A DNA stretch of 64,000 bases from Gonatopus flavifemur (Eukaryota; Arthropoda; Insecta; Hymenoptera; Dryinidae): positions 29,332,001 to 29,396,000 of the forward strand of contig JAFFJZ010000006.1 in assembly GCA_018340375.1 (NCBI GenBank), in the 5' to 3' direction. How positions within the stretch are numbered: the first letter of the stretch is position 1; every line of letters begins with the position of its first letter. Under the pieces are notes generated by a model. It did not search any database and was not told the origin of the DNA. It saw only the letters and a list, made by a program, of their open reading frames with translations. Position numbers and translations under genes: made by a program. Of this stretch, positions 24,801-36,324 are shown piece by piece.

Positions 24801-27299
24801 AGAAATTTGTTGAAGGAAAGATGAGGAGGATGAGGAGGTGAATGAACGCGAGAGCAGGCAGGAAGTTACCACGCCAGACGGTGACCGTGGAGTAAAAGGA
24901 GGACGTTGCTGCGCTATCGTCTGGTTACGGTATAAGACTATGATGCACAACTTGTGCAGGAAGATGCAAGTGAATCATTGTGTGTGAATAAATGTAGGGG
25001 GCGAATAAACTGATTCTGAGGCTGAGGTATGAAGTGCCTTCCCAGCCACTGCTGCCTTGGTTTCTCTTACGTAATAAGTTACGGATCGACTGTCAATTCT
25101 ATGCGTAGGTTTCTACAATTTTATCCTCAACTTTTCTAACCTCCAAATATTTTTCTTCCAGTAAATTCGGATTTTAGGAAGTTACGACAAAAATTTGTGA
25201 GATTGAAGAGTTGGAAATATCCAAAATCGTGATAGGAAGTTGATATGGCATGGTCGAATAATCAACGATGAGGTTACAAGTTTCAATCTCGTTGTAAATT
25301 GAATGAAGTTTCCAACTGTTGGCCTCTACGATTTATCGAATTTGAGCTGCAGGACTCGCAAAAACGAAATATAATTAAAAACAGAAGAAAAAATCAAATG
25401 AATCCAGTTATAAATTAGATTCAGAATATCATCGATCTCAACGCATGGTATCGATATTAGAGAATATGAAAACTGATGACTCTGTCGTTAGAATTGTCGA
25501 CGTTTCAAGTGCATTCGATAACCTTAATCATATAGTTCATAAATGAAAAGAAAGCAAATACCACTTGTAAAGTCGATACTCGTGGTGTGGAAATACCGAA
25601 TGGTGATATTGAAATAAGAAAATGATAGAAAATTACTCATGAAATTTCAAAAACTTGTGAACACCAATCGAACGTGAACAATGCAAATCCATTCCTTTGG
25701 AAATCTCTGACAAACTAATGTTTCTGATTTTTGAATTTCTCTAAAAATCATTGAACATCTCTGAAATTTGTGAAGAAGCTTTTTCACCGGGCTTCGTGGC
25801 AGTCATTTGGAATAATGAAAAGAACTGGAAAAATTTGGTGAATTTAATACAAAAATAAAAGGTTGGACAAATCCCACATCACGGATGAAGTTCAGCTTCC
25901 TGGTTTGAGTAGACTTTATTTATTTTTTTCTAATCATCAAAACTATGAAGAAAGTTTCGCGTCACTTCAATAAAAGTGACGCAGACGTCTATGAGCAAAA
26001 GTTCTGCGCCCAGGCATTTCTTCGAATGAAGGAACTTTGGAATCACTCGAACTCTAATGAAAATGTACAAGGTGGTTTGGGAAACCGTCTGGGAAGAGTT
26101 GGGCTGGAAATATGGATAGGTGTTGTACTATATTTGGATATAACTGATTGTTTCTGATCATCGGAAGAAATTGAAAACTGATATTAGTTGTTCTGAACAA
26201 CTTATGACCCGAGGGATTCGAATGAAGTTCAATTTCTGCGTTAAATCTAGATTTACAGAGATTCATAGAGTATAGACGAGGATCTGGTTGAAAATTCAAT
26301 GACTGAGTTTTATTTGGATTCCATCAATTTTGAGATCAATTTTCATCAATTCGACAGCTATTTTTTAAATCTGGGAAAATGAAAAATCTATAATTCCACT
26401 TGATTTAAAATGATCAAGTGAAGTTAAAAAATTACTTCAACAATGAATTAATTGTGTAAATTAAATTAATTTTTGGTTGGTTTAAAATGGTACTGAATTC
26501 AATATAAATCTGATTGAAATTTCATCGGATTGAATAGGATCAACCGGAAAGCCTCGAGTGTTGATCGAAGATGAACAGGTACGAATCGGAACTTATCTCG
26601 AAATGAATCATTTCGAAAGTTCACGGTTGTTGATCGCATTCATCTTATAATCCAAGCGAAGAATAAAATTTAAAAAATTCCATTACCAAAAATCTGACCG
26701 ATCATAATTTAATGTTAACCGATCGTTGAAATTCTCCTTGAGTGAAATGCAAACAATCACGAAGACTGAATTTGTGTGAAACGAGGGAATGATTGATTCT
26801 CATTAACGAGTCGAGCAATCAACTTATCCGAATGAAAATTCCCTACCTAATTAATTCCAGAATCGCGTGTTAGCATAAACAGCTGGGTAGCTGGGGTGAT
26901 TAATGTGAGTTTTTAAATATCTCAATTATATTTCAATCGTGTACATGATCTGTAGATTCAAATCAACGCGGTGTTTTACTTGTAATGAGATCTTTAACAC
27001 TGCTTTCCTCGAGCAAAATCATTATTCATCTCATAAATGGAAATTCTTGTAGGGATTACAAAAAACAAAAGATATTTATTGACTCATTCCATCTCTAAAT
27101 ATTTATAACTCGATAATAATGGGAACTTCCTTCCTCTCCACGTTCTCTCGCATCCAAAGAGAACAAGTGGAAATTATTCGAAGCAAGGACACGTCTAAGC
27201 TCGAGAATACACAGTTGGCAATTGCAATTCTGAGTTTGTCACTCCCAAAGATTATAATTTTCTCCATCCCACTTCGTTTCTCTTTTTTCCTTCTTCGGC

Positions 27300-27322
27300 T
27301 CCTCCTCCTCCTCCTCCTCCTC
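27300..27322. repeat. (CTC)n microsatellite
   Basis: About seven CTC/CCT triplets inside a pyrimidine-rich tract. Confidence 0.88.
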
Positions 27323-29633
27323 TACACTCATCTTCGTCCTTGCCCCTTTATCTTTATCCCTTCGCAACTCATTCTGCATTCTGCGAGGATTAAGGCTGAC
27401 GGCATTCTCGGGTTTAATAAGTGTCGCCCGAATGACGTGAATTAGTCCAATATGTCTGAAGCTCCTGGTAGCAACAATTCAGGCTGCTGCATCGCGTAAT
27501 TAAAATTACTCCGCACGTCATACTTTACGTCAGGGATGTAGAGAGGACGGCTGGGACGGCATAGAAGCTAGAAGCGGCCAAGGAGGGAATGGAAGTGGAA
27601 CGACGCGCGAAGGGTGACGCGTCCTCCCCTGCACTGCGGAAGACGGCACACGATAATTGAAGGCCTTCGGGACGGAACAGCGAGAAAATTTCAAATCGGC
27701 AGAAGAAAAAGAAGGCATCGAGGAATGAAAATTCTTGGATTCGGCGAATCAATGTCTCGATTTCAATTCGCCGCGATGGATGGGTAATTAATTCAGTTCT
27801 TTGATCCGTCGAAACAAAAGCAAAGTATAATGCCCACGCGCATCGCTTGCCGTCGAATGACACGTGTCGTTTCACGGATCACGCGTATCGTCGAATTTCA
27901 TACATGATCAGCGATGACTTGGAATTCAAAAAACTTATTACTTGCTTCATATTGTCGTTATCGAACTTGATCGCCGATCGATGCCACGCATAATGTACGT
28001 GACCTGACTTCATGAATACGTATATAGGAACAATTAAAAGACCTCGACAAACGTGTTCGTACGAATGAGATCTGAAGTTGCGTTTTCACGATACTGCGGT
28101 ATTTTTTACACCACTTCGTTGTCTTTTTGTTTTTCTTTTTTTCATTCAACGATCTTGAAGCGTACAACCCTAATCTTTGGCGCGTGGCAATACTAATGAA
28201 CTTCGAAGTCACGTTTCGAAAAACATGCAATCCGCTTCAAGTTTCGTATGCATCGGTAGAGAAATTCAAAGCGCGTGGGGAGAATCGAGAAGTTATCTCC
28301 GGGAGCGAGAGATAAAATAATAGAAGTTGTTTTTTTCAAATATAAGATAATCCTTAGGGTTGATGTAATTAGTGGAATTTTAGAATTTTATTCGAAAACT
28401 TATTTGTGTAAATAACATTTCGATAAGATGAGTAAAAATCAAACATCCCATCAATCATCGCGTTATTATTCGCCGATTATTGTTCAGGCATAAACAGCTT
28501 TATTAAAAATTCTTCTCAAGCATCCAACGATGAAAGTTTGAAGAGTGAGAAGTTTGAACCAAGCACGAAACAGCTATTTATCATGTTCACTTTACGAAGA
28601 ACTTTTATAGCTCAAGCGGATGATCAAAGGACGTGTTTGTGCATGGTATCGAATATACGCAGATTGCGAGTAGGACAGTAAAAGAAGGGAAGTGTGGCTT
28701 TTCGTTTCCCTTTCTTCCCGTTCGTATCCTGATTTTTACGCATCAACTTTCCGGAGGAACAATAATATATTTTGAGAAATAAACAACTTTTTCGAATTTG
28801 TCTAATCGTCGAGAAGAGAAGATGACCTGAAATATCTATTTGACCCCACTAAAATGGATAAAATGTTGCCGGATGTTGAGACTCGTGTCACACTTTCCAT
28901 GGGACGAGAATGTATATATAAATTCCGTTTATATACTCATGTCCGTGCTGGATACAATCCTTTGAGATATCGAAAAGTTCAACTCGAAGAAGAGGAGAAA
29001 CTCTGTTGCGTGTTAGAGTGAATGGGGATACACCACGATGCACCTCGAAGGATTCTGATTTGAAAAGGTCTGGACGAGCGGATGGAGATGAACGCCGATA
29101 AGGCTGAGAGAGGGATTTTGAAGAAATCCTGATCCAAGACTGTGATACTCCGTTCGATATCACCGGTTTCTTTTTGTGTTGCTGCTCAAAGACCAAACCA
29201 GACGTTCAGCCCCTAGGGGGCTATTATGTATCTTGGTTGCAAAAACTCTCGTTTCCCCTGCTTTCACATTTTCACTATTTGTTCGAAGATAGTCCCAGCT
29301 CGGTAACATATATCTCATTCTTATATGTATATATGAGACATTTTTATTACACTTCAAATGAAAATATATGATCGATAAATAATTCTCAATTTTCCATCAT
29401 CGCAAAAATGTTTCCTTTTCAAGCGTATTCCATAGACATTCGAATGAAGATTTTCATTTTCGGAGAAACGAAACTATTAATTTCGATACTCATTTGTTAA
29501 TTGTTTACAGTCTGCACAGAAAACAGAAACAGATATTGAAGAATGTCAATGAATGCTTGAAAGTTGAATACTTGAAAAACTGCGGGGAAAAATCGCTGCG
29601 TCAAAATTTTCGTTTTATGTGCTTACTTTACAC

Positions 29634-30417
29634 CCCAGGTAGGAATTAACAAATGGCACAAGCTTGGCCCGATCTTGGCCCAATTATGACTTATATTGAG
29701 CCAGAATCCATGAGAAAAAATGGCCCAAGCTTGGTGAAAGCTTGGGATGATAACCTCGTGCCAGGCTTGGTACTCAATATTGGGCCAGAATGCAATGCCA
29801 AGCATGGCCCATTGTCTCATGATATATGTATTATGAGTATTTTGGAGCTTGGCTCATACGATTAAACCGGACCTGGCCCAAGTTGTGTATATTAACTTTT
29901 GCCATGCTTCAATCTGATTCTTCAAACATACTTCTTGGAGAAAAAAATTACGTCATTTTTCATGCCATCCCTGCTAAAAATTTCCCATAGACAACGATAA
30001 GATTTTCAGCAGGGATATCGGTACAATTCTGTAAAAATCACAAACATGGAGATGTGGCATAGGTTCTCAAATAACAAATGGTTTAATATTGGGCCGATAT
30101 TGGTTCGCCATGCTTGGCAGCTTAATGTTTTGCCAATCTTGAACCACTTGTTGTATAGGCATTCCTTATGAAACATGGTGTGGGTTCTCAAATAACAAAC
30201 GGTTTTATATTAGTTTGATATTGGTTTGCTATGTTCGGCAGCCCAATATTTTGCCAAGCTTGCATCAGTTGTCATATTGGCATTTCCTATGAAACCCGGT
30301 ATGGTTTCCAAAATGAACAACGGTTGTATATTGAACCACTATTGGTTCGCGATGCTTGGCAGCCCAGTATTTTGCCGAGCATAGGCCAGTTGTCAATATT
30401 GGCATTTCCTACCTGGG
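29634..30417. mobile_element. CCC/GGG-clan element, 784 bp, TSD AC
   Basis: The left end CCCAGGTAGGAATT is matched by the right end ATTTCCTACCTGGG in inverse. The flanking dinucleotide AC occurs on both sides (29632-29633, 30418-30419). The interior has many GCTTGGC/GGCCCAA words and a tandem block at its right end. There is no credible coding region. Confidence 0.85.
30062..30412 (+). repeat. three tandem units of about 120 bp inside the element
   Basis: The word GGTTCTCAAATAAC or its variant recurs at 30062, 30183 and 30303. Each is followed by GATATTGGTT or CTATTGGTTCG, then GCTTGGCAGC/TTCGGCAGC, then TTTTGCC and GGCATT.CCTA. The last unit merges into the right terminus ATTTCCTACCTGGG, so the unit end and the transposon end are related. 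Confidence 0.8.
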
Positions 30418-30431
30418 ACTCAAAATAGGCT

Positions 30432-30988
30432 CCCGAGAAAAAAGGAGGTCCAAGTAGATCTCATCAGATCTAAATTTTGCCACAAATCTCTACAAATCTG
30501 TTTATATCTACTCACATCTGAACATCTCAACTTTCTGATAAGGTAAGAGACTCTATACCCGATCATTTTTATTATCACATGAATTTACGAAATAATTTTG
30601 CTGGAACTTTCAAATGAAAAAGTGAATTTTCGATCCATTAATTACAAAAAATGTTTTGGTCGAAGAGTTTTTGCACAACTAAGCCACAAAAACCTAGAAT
30701 ATGAGGACTGATCGGGTGTAGCACTGTAAAAAGAAAGTCTTGAATTCAGCTCATTTCATGACTGAATCTACGATGCAAACAAATCAAGCCGAAGAAACAA
30801 TTGCCGACACAATGGAAAATGGTCTCTTACCTGATCCACTCATTTCCAAAGATTCTAATTTTGCAAGCAACCCAAAAAAATATAGGAAAATTCGAAAAGA
30901 TTTCTGAAGATCTCTGTGGATTTCCGTAACATTTTAGATCTGAAGAGATCTACCTAGATTTCAGGGGATCTAATCTTTTTTTCTGGGG
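30432..30988. mobile_element. foldback element of CCC/GGG type, TSD CT
   Basis: The left end CCCGAGAAAAAAGG and the right end TTTTTTTCTGGGG are inverse. The arms continue with AGATCTCATCAGATCTAAA against TTTAGATCTGAAGAGATCT. CT flanks each side (30430-30431, 30989-30990). A nearer pair, TACCCGATCA and TGATCGGGT, and GGTAAGAGAC against GTCTCTTACC show that the right arm is split by another MITE fragment at 30722-30819. Borders are good and the family name is unknown. Confidence 0.7.
30722..30819 (-). mobile_element. half-copy of the CACTGTAAAAAG MITE nested in a foldback arm
   Basis: The sequence starts CACTGTAAAAAGAAAGTCTT and runs to about GACACAATGGAAAA. It is the inverse of the right two-thirds of the complete copy at 30996-31145. 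It interrupts the right arm of the 30432-30988 element, so it arrived later. Confidence 0.75.
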
Positions 30989-30995
30989 CTCTCTT

Positions 30996-31145
30996 CACTG
31001 TAAAAAGAAAGTCTTAATCTGTTTGCATCTTAATTTCAGACAATGCTTTTTCCATTGTGTCGGCGATTGTTTTTTCGGCTCAATTTGTTTGCATCATAGA
31101 TTCAGCCATGAAATGAGCTGAATTTAAGACTTTCTTTTTACAGTG
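30996..31145. mobile_element. palindromic MITE with CACTGTAAAAAG ends
   Basis: The left CACTGTAAAAAGAAAGTCTT and right AAGACTTTCTTTTTACAGTG are perfect inverse repeats. Inner pairing includes GTTTGCATC words. TT lies on both outer sides, which may be a 2-bp duplication. Total length is 150 bp. Confidence 0.82.
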
Positions 31146-33216
31146 TTTGGCTGCATCTTGAATTCAGCCATGACACAATCTGAATCCCAGCATTTCTGTT
31201 CACAATACGAATGAACTGACGCAAAATTAAAAATTTTGATTAAATCATCAATTTTTGGCTATACCATGAATGCATATTTATTTGTTCTTCTCAAACCACA
31301 GCCAAATCCTTCTTGGAATGAATCCCTGGGTAAACCATCGCTGCTCGCAACCACTTGACATTCCGTGCACGCGTAATAACTGTCACGTTGTTGTTTATAA
31401 CCGCATATATCTATTTATTACACTCTTCTTTGTAATTATCTATTTCAGAGAGCGAGCGTGCAAAACGCACAATACGCATATTAGGTTACAAACATCATAT
31501 ACGAATAGCCGAGGATTTCAAAACGAGGAATCGTGAATATTAATAGGTATAGCGATACACAGGAATAGTGTTGTTTTCGTTATCCAACGGAAGAAAACAT
31601 TTCTTGCAGATTTACCGACATTGTTCAAGTTCTTCTCTTTTGCCCTGTTTGTTGTTTTTATTTTGTTGTGTAGTTGTCGATAAAATAGTTTGCAGAAAAT
31701 CACAGTTATTATTTTGGAGAAAAATTTCGAGAAAATCTTTTATCCTGTTGAAAATTTCCACCCGCTGGAAGCGAAATTTGAAACAAATGGAGCGTAAAAT
31801 GTTTCAATTTCCACTCCTTTCGCGCTTGGATACTTTTTCATTTACTGTCCCGTGTCGCTTCATACCCTTCTTATGCTCCCATTTTCAGTAGGGTATTTGC
31901 GCTTTGGGGAATTTGAGAGGAAATTTTAAAAAATTCAACTGGGCTAAAGAAAAGTTTGGAGAAAATCCGGAACATTAATAAAGCAGTTGAGGGAACAAGT
32001 TCCGGAGATGATAATGCTCCAAAGCCAGGTTCAGGGGTGTAAAGGCCATCGGCAAAACTCTAAACAGAGGTCCTTTTTCCTCTCCCTTATTTCTTTATTT
32101 GTTTTCTCTTTTTCCTTTCGGGATGTTGTCGATTCAGCCTTCGCGTCAAATTAGCAGGAATTTTATACCACGAATTACTGTGAAATTTCAGTGATCGAGG
32201 GACAAGTAGGAATGTTTACAAATATCACTTTCAACTGTTCAGAAACTCAATAATTCTCACAAACTGCACAGCAATTTTTCCTTCCATGATTGAACAAACC
32301 TATCGATTCTCGCCATTTCAACCATTTTTAATCACATTTAATCAGACGAGCGTATTTTTAAATCTGATTAAATCTTGCACAGATGTTATGGATTTTTCTT
32401 TTAACCAGGGTAGGATTATTGGAATTTCACGATAATTTTTACAACAAAATGATTCGCGCGGTGTACATATAGGTTTTTATGACCCCCGAACTATTGATTC
32501 CAATTCAACGCAACGCACAAAGTATACGAAAGATAGCGATATCAATTCAAAATCACTACTCGCCCCACAATATTTATTCACCGTTATTTGGACAAGAATC
32601 GTATATTCTGTTGTTATCGAATACAATCGTCTTATGATACAGAGAAAAGCGTGTATACGCAGCCAACTGGCGCCTCTGACCGGAGTAAACAAATGTTGCA
32701 TAATCATACTCGAAAATAGGACGAGCGCTCGCTTTATGTCAGTCAAGACTCAAGGCGCTGTTATGACTCACTCTTACTGTGCCAAACAGGTGAAACGAGA
32801 GCGCATTCCGGATTTCTCCGCTTTGAAAGTGTATGCGTCTGTATATTTATATACATGAGTTTGTGGGATATATGCATGTGTGCGAATCGTTGTCTGCATA
32901 ATAACATATCTATTAACTGCGTTCTAAAAATGAAACAACGAAAATAATACATTCATTTTTCAATCGTTACTTATTACACGTTATTTTTGTCTTATGTGGG
33001 AGGTTGTAAAAACAATTATTACATATTCAATTCGCGACTGTACGAAATATGCTATTTTGTGCATGCTCATGTGTGATTCGTTGGATTTATAAACAGTAGT
33101 TTCAAATTAATTATTATACTTTTTTAATATCCTTGGATATCCTTGAAGAAGTTCTGGAGTTATCCCACTCAACACGTCACACGTCTTTATACCAAGAATG
33201 TTGCTACAACAAACTG
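31146..33216. other. gene-free stretch
   Basis: No supported gene. Words resembling the neighbouring MITE interior (GAATTCAGCCATGA) persist to about 31.19 kb, suggesting another decayed piece. A slightly GC-richer block with frames on both strands at 32.46-32.87 kb shows no recognisable product. Confidence 0.5.
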
Positions 33217-33381
33217 GTTGCGAGTAATTTCCCACTCAAGCGTGTAACAGGTTACAACATTAAATGATGTTATATCAATATTCTGTGATGATTATATCAC
33301 AAGTGTAGATGCAATCTTATATTAAAATATAACAGATGTAATGTAACCTGTTCCATGCTTGAGTGAGAAATTACTCGCAAC
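33217..33381. mobile_element. palindromic MITE with 42-bp arms
   Basis: The left arm begins TTGCGAGTAATTTCCCACTC and contains AACAGGTTACA. The right arm ends GAGTGAGAAATTACTCGCAA and contains TGTAACCTGTT. The centre is AT-rich. No unambiguous target duplication is seen. Confidence 0.75.
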
Positions 33382-33383
33382 AT

Positions 33384-33720
33384 GTGTGGAAATTTCTCCC
33401 GGGCTCAGACCTGGATCAGGGTTATAATCCCTATTTGAAAAGTGAAAGCCCCAACTCGGAATTTTACGCTCTTCAATCTAGGCCCCGTATACGGTATCAA
33501 ATATAAATTATAATGGCACCAAATATCTAGGCAAAACAATTATAGCCAACTCGGGGCCTATATGGGCTGTGGGCGGGCATACCTGGATTAAAATATTCCG
33601 GGAATATACTGGCAGCCTCAACTGGGGCGCACATGGGCCGTGGGTAGACAAACTTGTATTGGATACCTAAAACCTACGGGGCCAGGGCCTAGCTTATTCT
33701 CTTAGAACTAACTTTTTGGT
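33384..33720 (+). mobile_element. truncated relative of the 17.95 kb element
   Basis: The left sequence TGTGTGGAAATTTCTCCCGG parallels CCCGTGTGGAAATTTTTCC of the complete element. The interior is similarly rich in GGGCC words (GGGGCCTATATGGGC, GGGGCGCACATGGGCC). The matching right end is absent, and the 33736 MITE lies just beyond. Confidence 0.55.
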
Positions 33721-33735
33721 AAGAACTGACCCTTA

Positions 33736-33956
33736 CACGGAGAGAAATTTGTAGTTAAATTTACTATGTCATTATTATTTCCGAGGAACAGACTGAACTA
33801 TGACAGGTTCCCCCATAAAACATAGTAAATATGATCAGCATTCTATTGTTGTACCATAGTAAAAATATGCCCTTCATAGTAAAATCCAACAGAATTCAGT
33901 CTGTTCCTCGGGAACAATAATAACATAGTAAATTTAACCACAAATTTCTCTCCGTG
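33736..33956. mobile_element. MITE, CACGG ends, TSD TA, about 60-bp arms
   Basis: The left CACGGAGAGAAATTTGTAGT and right AAATTTCTCTCCGTG are inverse. A second arm block, GAGGAACAGACTGAA and TTCAGTCTGTTCCTC, pairs inside. TA flanks both sides. The centre is rich in the word CATAGTAAA. The termini match those of the 18636 MITE, so both probably use the same TA-specific transposase. Confidence 0.85.
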
Positions 33957-33958
33957 TA

Positions 33959-34744
33959 TATTATGCCCTGCTTTCCATCGCGTAATCAGTGAATTACGTA
34001 GCTCGTTCCACTGAAACCATATTCAAAACATTCCCCATTACAAATAATCCATAAAATCTCATTGACGAATGAGAAAATGAATAAGTTTCAATAAAATTCA
34101 ATGATATTCAATCAGGGATTTCACCATTCGTAATAGGATCCAATACAATATTTCCATCTGGGTTTATCGCTGTATTAGATACTGTATTCCGCTTTTCCCC
34201 GAAGAGGCACTTTTCTGTGCGTTGGATTTTTACAATCGATAGTTTTGAAAATTCTCGATTATCGCTTTTACATCTCCAAGAAACATTCCTGATACACGAT
34301 TCTTGATTTCAAACTAATTCTCGTGTACTATATTTCGAATATGTCAATTTTTCTTCGAAAACATAAAACCCAGTACGAAATTCGAATCTTTTCGAATGAA
34401 TGAACCGACTCAATTCTATTCCGATCCTGAGATACAACCTTGCATTATGAATACTTCCCATAGAAGACAAATGTAACCGTCTTCGTATCACCGGAAACTC
34501 AAAATTACATCTTGCTATTCTAGGAAGACCATGAAGGTCGTGCGCCTTTTACTTCTCCAATTAGAATCGGCAAAACAGTGTTTTCGACTTCACATAGGCG
34601 AACCATTGAAGCATCATCTCTTCCAACGAACTTCTGTTTCTTACTTCATGATAATTACTTCCACACCGTATACAACGTTTGTACATTGCAAAATTGCCAA
34701 TTCATCAATTCACTCCAAGAATTTCTCTTTCCGGCATGGGGGAA
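33959..34744. other. no gene or element recognised
   Basis: AT-rich sequence with short overlapping frames. Neither the minus-strand frame near 34.4 kb nor the plus-strand frame at 34531 has recognisable motifs. Confidence 0.5.
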
Positions 34745-34952
34745 TAATTTATAAGATATCTTTTAGAATTGTAAAAAAGTCTTGAAGAATTTTCTAAAAG
34801 ATATCTAGGAAGATCGTATTCGAAGAGATGTCTTATGCAACATGAATAGATTTCTAAAAGATCTCTCTGAGACTTCTCAAAGATATCTTCAAGGAGGAAT
34901 TAAGAAACTCTTTTAAAAGAGTTCTTCAAGATTTCTTAAAAATGTCTTGAAA
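34745..34952. repeat. repeat rich in AGATATCTT words, split by a foldback
   Basis: The words AAGATATCTTTTAGAA, AAAGATATCTAGG, AAAGATCTCTCTGAG and AAAATGTCTTG recur. The element seems to resume after the foldback with AAAATGTCTTGG at about 35587. The same word set forms the host sequence of the two insertions at 36.3-37.8 kb. It is probably an old palindromic transposon family. Termini were not determined. Confidence 0.55.
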
Positions 34953-34954
34953 AA

Positions 34955-35577
34955 CCCGTATCGAAATATTTCGCTGAAAAATGTCTGCAAAACTATGAAA
35001 AATCTCTGAAAAAAATGAAAAAACTCTGAGAAACTCTGACAAACTCTGAGAATCTCTGAAATTTTGATGAGAAATCTAATATTTTTGGGACATTCTTTAC
35101 AGACTTTTTTCAGAGTTTCTCAGAGTTTTTTCATTCTTTTTCAGAGAAATAGTAACGAAATTGCACTCTGAAAAAACTCTGACAAAACTCTGATGGATTG
35201 CTAACATTTTTCTGACTTTTAGAAAAAAATTAAAAAATTTTCAAACACTTTTCCACACATGATATTTGAATACGGTATATGAATGTATTTATTGAATTTC
35301 AGGATTTTTCAATAATCAGAAAAATGTCAACAATTTATTAGAGTTTTGTCAGAGTTTTTTCAGAGTGCAATTTCGTTACTATTTCTCTGAAAAAGTATGA
35401 AAAAACTCTGAGAAACTCTGAAAAAAGTCTGTAAAGAATGTCCCAAAAATATTAGATTTCTCATCAAAATTTCAGAGATTCTCAGAGTTTGTCAGAGTTT
35501 CTCAGAGTTTTTTTATTTTTTTTCAGAGATTTTTCATAGTTTTGCAGACATTTTTCAGCGAAATATTTCCATACGGG
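34955..35577. mobile_element. large foldback element, about 262-bp arms, TSD AA
   Basis: The left arm (34955-35215) and right arm (35315-35577) are almost perfect inverse copies around a loop of about 100 bp. The ends are CCCGTATCGAAATATTTC and GAAATATTTCCATACGGG, flanked by AA on each side. The arms consist largely of the word AACTCTGA/TCAGAGTT at roughly 10-12 base spacing. RNA from either strand would fold into a long hairpin, and the locus has no coding capacity. Confidence 0.9.
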
Positions 35578-35669
35578 AATTCATTAAAATGTCTTGGAAG
35601 AAGCTTGAATTTATTCACACACAAAATTCTAACGTTTTTTTTTGTTTTCCTCCCTGTCTATCTCGATCC

Positions 35670-35742
35670 TGGAGTTTGCGGGAATCGAACCCGCGCATTT
35701 TGCGATGTACTTACGCGTCAGTTACCTGAGCTATACAGATCG
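35670..35742 (-). tRNA. tRNA-like sequence, pseudogene or SINE-type promoter
   Basis: On the minus strand TAGCTCAGGTAACTGA fits the internal A box and D arm, with a TCAG-GTAA-CTGA hairpin. About 40 bases later GCGGGTTCGATTCCCGC forms a perfect 5-bp T stem with a canonical B box. The 3' acceptor strand AAACTCC plus A follows at the right distance. However, the 5' acceptor strand does not pair with it, and the anticodon stem is imperfect with no T33. It is therefore not a functional tRNA. It could be a decayed tRNA gene or the head of a tRNA-derived SINE. Confidence 0.5.
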
Positions 35743-36079
35743 TTTGTTTGTGATGCTTATAATTGTCAATTCAACATAGTGAAATAGTGTCAGTGGTGTA
35801 CATTTTCAGAGTAAAAGTGATCTTTTGGAAAAACTGTTATTATATAAACAAATATCAGAGAAGTTAACTTATTAATAAGTATGAATGAGAATTGTTTTTA
35901 AATTTACTTGGAGGCTGTGCATAAGATTGAGCGGAAAAAGTCCAGTAACTTGTAAAATATTTGTGTCTTGGAGATTCGTCAATTCCAACGCGGGTATTAA
36001 AAGATTACGAAATCGTACTTTTTGCAGAATTTTAAATCTCTTGACACGCATATACATTTTTCAAGGTTTTATCACATCT

Positions 36080-36239
36080 CCCTGCTTAAAGAATCTCATT
36101 GAATCGATTGATTCTCATTGATTTCGATGCAGAATACTGATTCAAACCCATTGACAATCAATTTTTAATAAGTTTGAATCGGTTTTCTGCATCGGAATCA
36201 ATGAGAATCAATTGGTTCAATGAGATTCTTTCAGCGGAG
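36080..36239. mobile_element. palindromic MITE, CCCTGC family, TSD CT
   Basis: The left end is CCCTGCTTAAAGAATCTCAT and the right end is ATGAGATTCTTTCAGCGGAG (two changes from the expected inverse). Inner arms contain TGATTCCGATGCAGAA-like words. CT flanks each side (36078-36079, 36240-36241). This is the best-preserved outer region among the four copies of this palindrome. Confidence 0.78.
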
Positions 36240-36324
36240 CTGTAATTCGATCATAATAAAAGGCACATTCCAAGTGTTATTCATATCAATTGAAACCTGC
36301 TGACGATCTATTTTCTCAAACATA

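Larger units (their letters stand above)
18734..29633. other. long mostly unique stretch without supported genes
   Basis: Eleven kilobases with no domain-bearing frame and no clear transposon other than the scrap at 21.75 kb. Frames at 19279, 20623, 24274, 25945 and 27525 were inspected and show no recognisable motif, signal peptide or splice framing. The 24.3-24.65 kb and 27.3-27.9 kb patches are less AT-rich. A small hairpin (TCTCTGTG/CACAGAGA) occurs near 22.61-22.64 kb. This tract could be intronic or intergenic. Confidence 0.5.

Noticed and set aside
29634..30417. CRISPR-like array from the spaced repeats
   Set aside because: Units are about 120 bp diverged tandem copies within a transposon in eukaryotic DNA, without short repeats and unique spacers.
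35670..35742. Functional tRNA gene
   Set aside because: The 5' and 3' acceptor strands do not pair and the anticodon arm is faulty, so it is kept only as tRNA-like.
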